Origin: Planctomycetota bacterium
GTDB taxonomy: Bacteria; Planctomycetota; Brocadiia; SM23-32
DNA length: 9,692 nt
Direction: 5' to 3'
NCBI GenBank assembly: GCA_030604585.1
Contig: JAUVVP010000038.1
Location: 1-9,692 of the forward strand
Shown: one piece after another, positions 5,926-9,692 of the stretch
Layout of the letters: each line of letters starts with the position of its first letter
Numbering within the stretch: the stretch's first letter is position 1
The notes under the pieces: generated by a model
What the model was told of the DNA's origin: nothing
What the model saw: only the letters and a program-made list of their open reading frames with translations
Database searches by the model: none
Position numbers and translations under genes: made by a program

Positions 5926-8718
5926 TTTAGAGCTTTCCTGAACGAAGTGCGCTCGTCGCCCGATTATCGGGACCAGGTGGTCTACGTACGCGAGGCGGAG
6001 GGGCGCAAAGCCCGGTTTGCTGACTTGCAGCGGCCCCTTCACCCGGCCGTGGAGGCAGCCTTGCGCGGCCGGGGCATCGGGCGGCTCTACTGCCATCAGG
6101 CGGAGGCCATAGACCGCATCCGCGCGGGCGAGAACGTCCTGGTCGTCACAGGCACCGCATCGGGCAAGTCCCTCTGCTACGTGGTGCCGATCCTCGAGAT
6201 GCTCCTTTCCGACCCCGAGGCGAAGGCCCTGCTGCTTTTCCCGACCAAGGCGCTTTCACAGGACCAGTTCAAGGGATTCCGTGCTGCGCTGGACGCCGCG
6301 GACATGTCGGATGTGCTGGCGGGGGTCTTTGACGGCGACACGCCTTCCAACATGCGCAGGAAGCTGCGCGATCACGGCTCGGTGATCTTCTCGAACCCGG
6401 ACATGCTGCACGCCGCCCTCATGCCGCAGCACGGTCGGTGGGCCGATTTCCTGGCGAGGCTGCGGCTGCTGGTCGTGGACGAGGTGCACGTATTCAGCGG
6501 CATCTTCGGCTCCAACGCGGCCCACCTGTTCCGCCGGTTCTTCCGCGTCTGCCGCCAATACGGGTCGGACCCGCAGATCGTGGCGTGCTCGGCCACCAGC
6601 GGCAACCCGCTGGAGCTGGCCGAGGGCGTGACGGGCAAGAAGATGGCCCTTGTAGACGACGACGGGAGCCCGCGCGGGCGGAGGACGTTCGTCTGGTGGA
6701 ATCCTCCGCGCACCCGCGCCACCGCCTGGCGCTCCCGGCGCAGCGCCAACGTCGAGGCGCATGAGCTGATGGCCATGCTCGTGCAGCGCGACGTGCCGAC
6801 GATCACGTTCTCGAAGGCGAAGATGACCGCCGAGATGATCCACCGCTACGTGTGCGAGACGCTCCGGCAGGCGGCCCCCCACCTCGTGTCGAAGGTCACC
6901 CCGTACCGGGGCGGCTACCTGGCCCAGGAGCGGCGCGAGATCGAGCGACGCCTCTTCAACGGCGAGCTGCTGGGCGTCAGCACGACGCGCGCGCTGGAGC
7001 TGGGCATTGACGTGGGCGGCCTGGACGCGAGCATCCTGGTCGGCTATCCGGGGACGCTCGCGTCCTTCTTCCAGCAGTCCGGCCGCGCCGGCCGGCAGGA
7101 CAGGGATGCGCTCGTGGTCCTGCTCGGCCTGGACACCAGCATCAACCAGTACGTGATGACCCACCCCGAGTACATCTTCGGCCGCCCGATCGAGCACGGC
7201 GTGATAGACCCGGACAACCCGTTCGTGGTGACCGGACACCTGCGTTGCGCGACACATGAGCTTCCGCTGGACGATGCCGAGACGGCAACCTTCGGACCCC
7301 ATGCCGAGATGGTGCTGAGGGTCCTGGAGGGCAACCTGAAGGTCAAACGCATCCGCGACCGGTGGTATCACGCCGCCTCAGAGACGCCCCAGCACGAGGT
7401 ATCCCTGCGGGACTACGCGGATGCGAACGTCGTCATCGAGGACGTTGACACGGGGGCCGTGCTGGGCGAGGTCAACAAGTTCGACGCGCCGCCCATCCTG
7501 CACCCCGGGGCCATCTACATGCACCTGGGCGATACCTACGAGGTGCAGGACCTGGACCTGGAGAAGAACATCGCCACGGTGAAGCGCGTCGAGGTGGACT
7601 ACTACACGCAGCCCCTCGGCGGCACCGACGTGCACCACGTGGACCTGCGCCTGCGGGAGAAGGCCTTCGGGACGGGAATGGCCTACTGGGGCGAGGTGAC
7701 CGCCTACTTCGACACGGCCATGTACGAGAAGGTCCACTTCTACTCGCTCGACGCGATATCGCGCCACGGCGTCGAGCTGCCCACCTTCGTGCTGGAGACG
7801 ATGGCCCTGTGGATCGTGCCCCCGGAGGACCTGATGGAGCGGGTGCGCCAGGCCGACCTGGACGCGCACAGCGGCCTGCGCGGCATCGGCTACGCCACGC
7901 GGATGCTCCTGCCGCTGTTCATGACCTGCGACACGCTCGACTTCTCGCACTCGATAGGCAGCGCCAATTCCGCCTGGAACGCCATCTTCATCTACGAGCG
8001 CTATCCGCACGGCCTGGGCTTCACGGAGAAGGCCTACGAGCGGCTCCACGAGGTGATGCCGGCCGTCCTGGACAACATCCGGAAGTGCCCCTGCGAGGAC
8101 GGCTGCCCCTGCTGCGTGGGAAAGCCGCTCAGGCAGTACGCCGTCTGGAACGTCGAGCGCGGCGAAGCGTCCATCCCCAGCAAGGCCTCCGCCACCATGA
8201 TCCTCGCGGGGTTGCTGGGCGACGGGACCGAGCTCGACAAGCCGGATGCGCACTCGTTGACCGACTCCGAGGCGGACGACGGGTTGAGGCTCGAGATGGC
8301 GCTGCGCCGGCGCCTCGAGCGCATGCGTGAGGCGCAGGTGTTCCATCCGATTGAGCCACGCGTGGAGACGGGGTATCCTGATGCCGAAAAGGAGGAGCGG
8401 CTGTCGTCGGCCGACGTGGCCCGGCGGGCCGAGCGGAGGCGCACGTTCCACAGGGAGCTGCGCAAGCGCATCGCGAAGAGCATCTCGACGGGCGAGCTCC
8501 CGCCACATGCCGCCAGGGAGGCGCCGCCGCCCGGGATGAAGAGCCGGGGCAGCAACAAGCCGCCCACCCACTTCCCGGGGCGGCCGGCTCTGCGCGAGGA
8601 GAAGCCGAGCGCAGAGGGTGAGCCACCTCCTGAGAAGAAGCCCATCCGGGCGGGCGATTCGCTGGCGGCGAAGGCGCGGCGACTCAGAAAAGAACGCATG
8701 GAAGACAGCGATCACTGA
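5920..8718 (+). CDS. mrfA: MrfA/YprA-like superfamily 2 DNA helicase with Cys cluster
   Basis: Predicted 932-residue ATP-dependent DNA helicase of the MrfA/Hrq1-like group, expected to unwind DNA near lesions so that the MrfB-like nuclease can degrade it. A Q-like HQAEAI motif comes first, then Walker A GTASGKS at 78-84 (K83), PTKALSQDQ, Walker B DEVH at 187-190, SAT at 224-226, and QQSGRAGR ending at R392. C723, C725, C729 and C732 in CPCEDGCPCC follow the C-x-C-x3-C-x2-C zinc spacing of MrfA. Residues beyond about 770 form a charged, Pro/Lys/Arg-rich tail not expected from the roughly 750-residue B. subtilis protein. The TTG start is supported by the downstream paralog: both start five residues before a matching F[IL]xxV, and K83, D187 and S224 have the same numbers in both. 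GTG 5947 is the alternative. Confidence 0.88.
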   Translation: MKFRAFLNEVRSSPDYRDQVVYVREAEGRKARFADLQRPLHPAVEAALRGRGIGRLYCHQAEAIDRIRAGENVLVVTGTASGKSLCYVVPILEMLLSDPEAKALLLFPTKALSQDQFKGFRAALDAADMSDVLAGVFDGDTPSNMRRKLRDHGSVIFSNPDMLHAALMPQHGRWADFLARLRLLVVDEVHVFSGIFGSNAAHLFRRFFRVCRQYGSDPQIVACSATSGNPLELAEGVTGKKMALVDDDGSPRGRRTFVWWNPPRTRATAWRSRRSANVEAHELMAMLVQRDVPTITFSKAKMTAEMIHRYVCETLRQAAPHLVSKVTPYRGGYLAQERREIERRLFNGELLGVSTTRALELGIDVGGLDASILVGYPGTLASFFQQSGRAGRQDRDALVVLLGLDTSINQYVMTHPEYIFGRPIEHGVIDPDNPFVVTGHLRCATHELPLDDAETATFGPHAEMVLRVLEGNLKVKRIRDRWYHAASETPQHEVSLRDYADANVVIEDVDTGAVLGEVNKFDAPPILHPGAIYMHLGDTYEVQDLDLEKNIATVKRVEVDYYTQPLGGTDVHHVDLRLREKAFGTGMAYWGEVTAYFDTAMYEKVHFYSLDAISRHGVELPTFVLETMALWIVPPEDLMERVRQADLDAHSGLRGIGYATRMLLPLFMTCDTLDFSHSIGSANSAWNAIFIYERYPHGLGFTEKAYERLHEVMPAVLDNIRKCPCEDGCPCCVGKPLRQYAVWNVERGEASIPSKASATMILAGLLGDGTELDKPDAHSLTDSEADDGLRLEMALRRRLERMREAQVFHPIEPRVETGYPDAEKEERLSSADVARRAERRRTFHRELRKRIAKSISTGELPPHAAREAPPPGMKSRGSNKPPTHFPGRPALREEKPSAEGEPPPEKKPIRAGDSLAAKARRLRKERMEDSDH

Positions 8719-8740
8719 TCACGGGTGACCATACGCAGAC

Positions 8741-9692
8741 ATGGATGCAGCTACTTTCATCGAACGCGTGAAGGGCCAGCAGTTCTTCAGAGGCCAGGTG
8801 GTGCACGTCGAAGTGCTGCCCGAGAGGCCCCCAGTCTACGGGGAGCTGCCGGGAGGCATTCACCCAACCGTTCAGGCGGCCCTGCGGGAGCAGGGCATCG
8901 CCCGGATCTACAGCCACCAGGCCGACGCCATCCAGAAAGTCCGGGAGGGGGGCAGTGTCGTCATCGTCACGGGCACGGCCAGCGGCAAGACGCTCTGCTA
9001 CAACGTCCCCGTGGTGGAGGCCCTCATCGAGGACTCCCTGGCGACGATGCTCTTCATCTACCCGACCAAGGCGCTCGCCCAGGACCAGTTGCGCGGGCTC
9101 GGCAAGTTCCTCAAGCCGGAGGAGGACGTCCAGTTCCTGGCGGGCACCTACGACGGCGATACGCCGCAAAACCTGCGACGCAAGCTGCGCGACGGCGGCA
9201 ACCTCATCCTGACCAACCCGGACATGCTGCATCAGGGCATCCTGCCGCAGCACGCGCGGTGGAACCGGTTCTTCACGCACCTGAAGTACGTCGTCGTGGA
9301 CGAGGTGCACGCCTACCGGGGTGTCTTCGGCTCGCACCTGGCCAACGTGCTGCGGCGGATGGCGAGGATATGCCGCCACTACGGCTCGTCGCCGCAGTTC
9401 ATCTGCTGCTCGGCCACCATCGCGAACCCGAAGGAGCATGCCGAGCGCATCACCGGGCACGAGATGGAGCTGATCACCAACGACGGCTCGCCGCGCGGGC
9501 CGAAGCGCTTCGTCCTGTGGAACCCCCCTCCTCTGGACACCGCCGCCCGGGGGAAGCCGGGCGAGTGGCGCGTCGGCGGCGACCGCCGCAGCCCGCTCTG
9601 GGAGGCCGTGCACCTGCTGACGTCGCTGGTCAAGGAGGGCGTGCAGACCATCGCGTTCGTGCGCACGCGCCTGGCGGCGGAGCTGATCTTCC
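8741..9692 (+). CDS. second MrfA/YprA-like helicase, tandem paralog (3' truncated)
   Basis: The frame opens at ATG 8741, 22 bases after the first helicase, and runs off the window end after 317 codons. It carries HQADAI, Walker A GTASGKT (K83), PTKALAQDQ, YDGDTPQNLRRKLRD, NPDMLH, Walker B DEVH (D187) and SAT (S224), all collinear with the upstream copy. About half of the residues agree by eye. Differences are informative: after WNPP this copy has a longer loop (residues about 265-282), and motif IV reads IAFVRTR here and ITFSKAK in the upstream copy. The upstream ribosome site is weak (GGGTGA at 8723-8728, 12 bases away), so translation may be coupled to the first helicase. Whether it has the Cys cluster or a C-terminal tail cannot be seen. 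It is an old duplicate or a second transferred homolog, probably cotranscribed with the rest. Confidence 0.87.
   Translation, partial: MDAATFIERVKGQQFFRGQVVHVEVLPERPPVYGELPGGIHPTVQAALREQGIARIYSHQADAIQKVREGGSVVIVTGTASGKTLCYNVPVVEALIEDSLATMLFIYPTKALAQDQLRGLGKFLKPEEDVQFLAGTYDGDTPQNLRRKLRDGGNLILTNPDMLHQGILPQHARWNRFFTHLKYVVVDEVHAYRGVFGSHLANVLRRMARICRHYGSSPQFICCSATIANPKEHAERITGHEMELITNDGSPRGPKRFVLWNPPPLDTAARGKPGEWRVGGDRRSPLWEAVHLLTSLVKEGVQTIAFVRTRLAAELIF

Noticed and set aside
6256..9613. Long - strand open frames opposite both helicase genes
   Set aside because: They are low-complexity shadows of strongly GC-biased coding; the + strand shows all helicase motifs in order.

Overview
The window is a GC-rich, densely coded bacterial segment with every supported gene on the + strand. 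Strong Shine-Dalgarno sites, a near-consensus sigma-70-type promoter, secreted glycoside-hydrolase-like proteins and an S23-type four-helix-bundle gene flanked by short tandem repeats all point to a Bacteria genome, probably an uncultivated lineage. Planctomycetota or Armatimonadota-like organisms are my best guess. No rRNA, tRNA or other taxonomic marker is present, so this placement is only an inference.

Region A (1-4273) is a run of four closely spaced genes. The first is the 3' end of a GHL15-like putative glycoside hydrolase. It is followed by a secreted GH2-family glycosidase with a C-terminal beta-sandwich extension, a secreted protein of unknown function, and a 177-residue cytosolic protein of a family without known function. 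Gaps of 38, 36 and 20 bases suggest one transcription unit. The first three genes look like part of a carbohydrate-degradation set.

Region B (4274-9692) begins with about 210 noncoding bases that carry a likely promoter (-35 at 4367, -10 at 4390, 17-base spacer). An imperfect palindrome lies over its -35 box. Downstream is a DNA-repair-like operon: an MrfB/YprB-type DEDD exonuclease, an inserted four-helix-bundle gene, an MrfA/YprA-type superfamily 2 helicase with a zinc-type Cys cluster, and a second tandem MrfA-like helicase cut by the window end. In Bacillus subtilis MrfA and MrfB work together in a UvrABC-independent excision of mitomycin C lesions. Here the pair is kept together but the helicase is doubled.

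The most interesting structure is between mrfB and mrfA. A small S23-family gene (5478-5873) sits between two arrays of a 7-base repeat, (GTTCAAA)n on the left and its reverse complement (TTTGAAC)n on the right. It looks like a compact mobile cassette that landed in the repair operon. The TTG start codon of the helicase lies inside the right-hand array, and the paralogous helicase supports that start residue by residue. The cassette may therefore control or even supply the translation start of the downstream gene.
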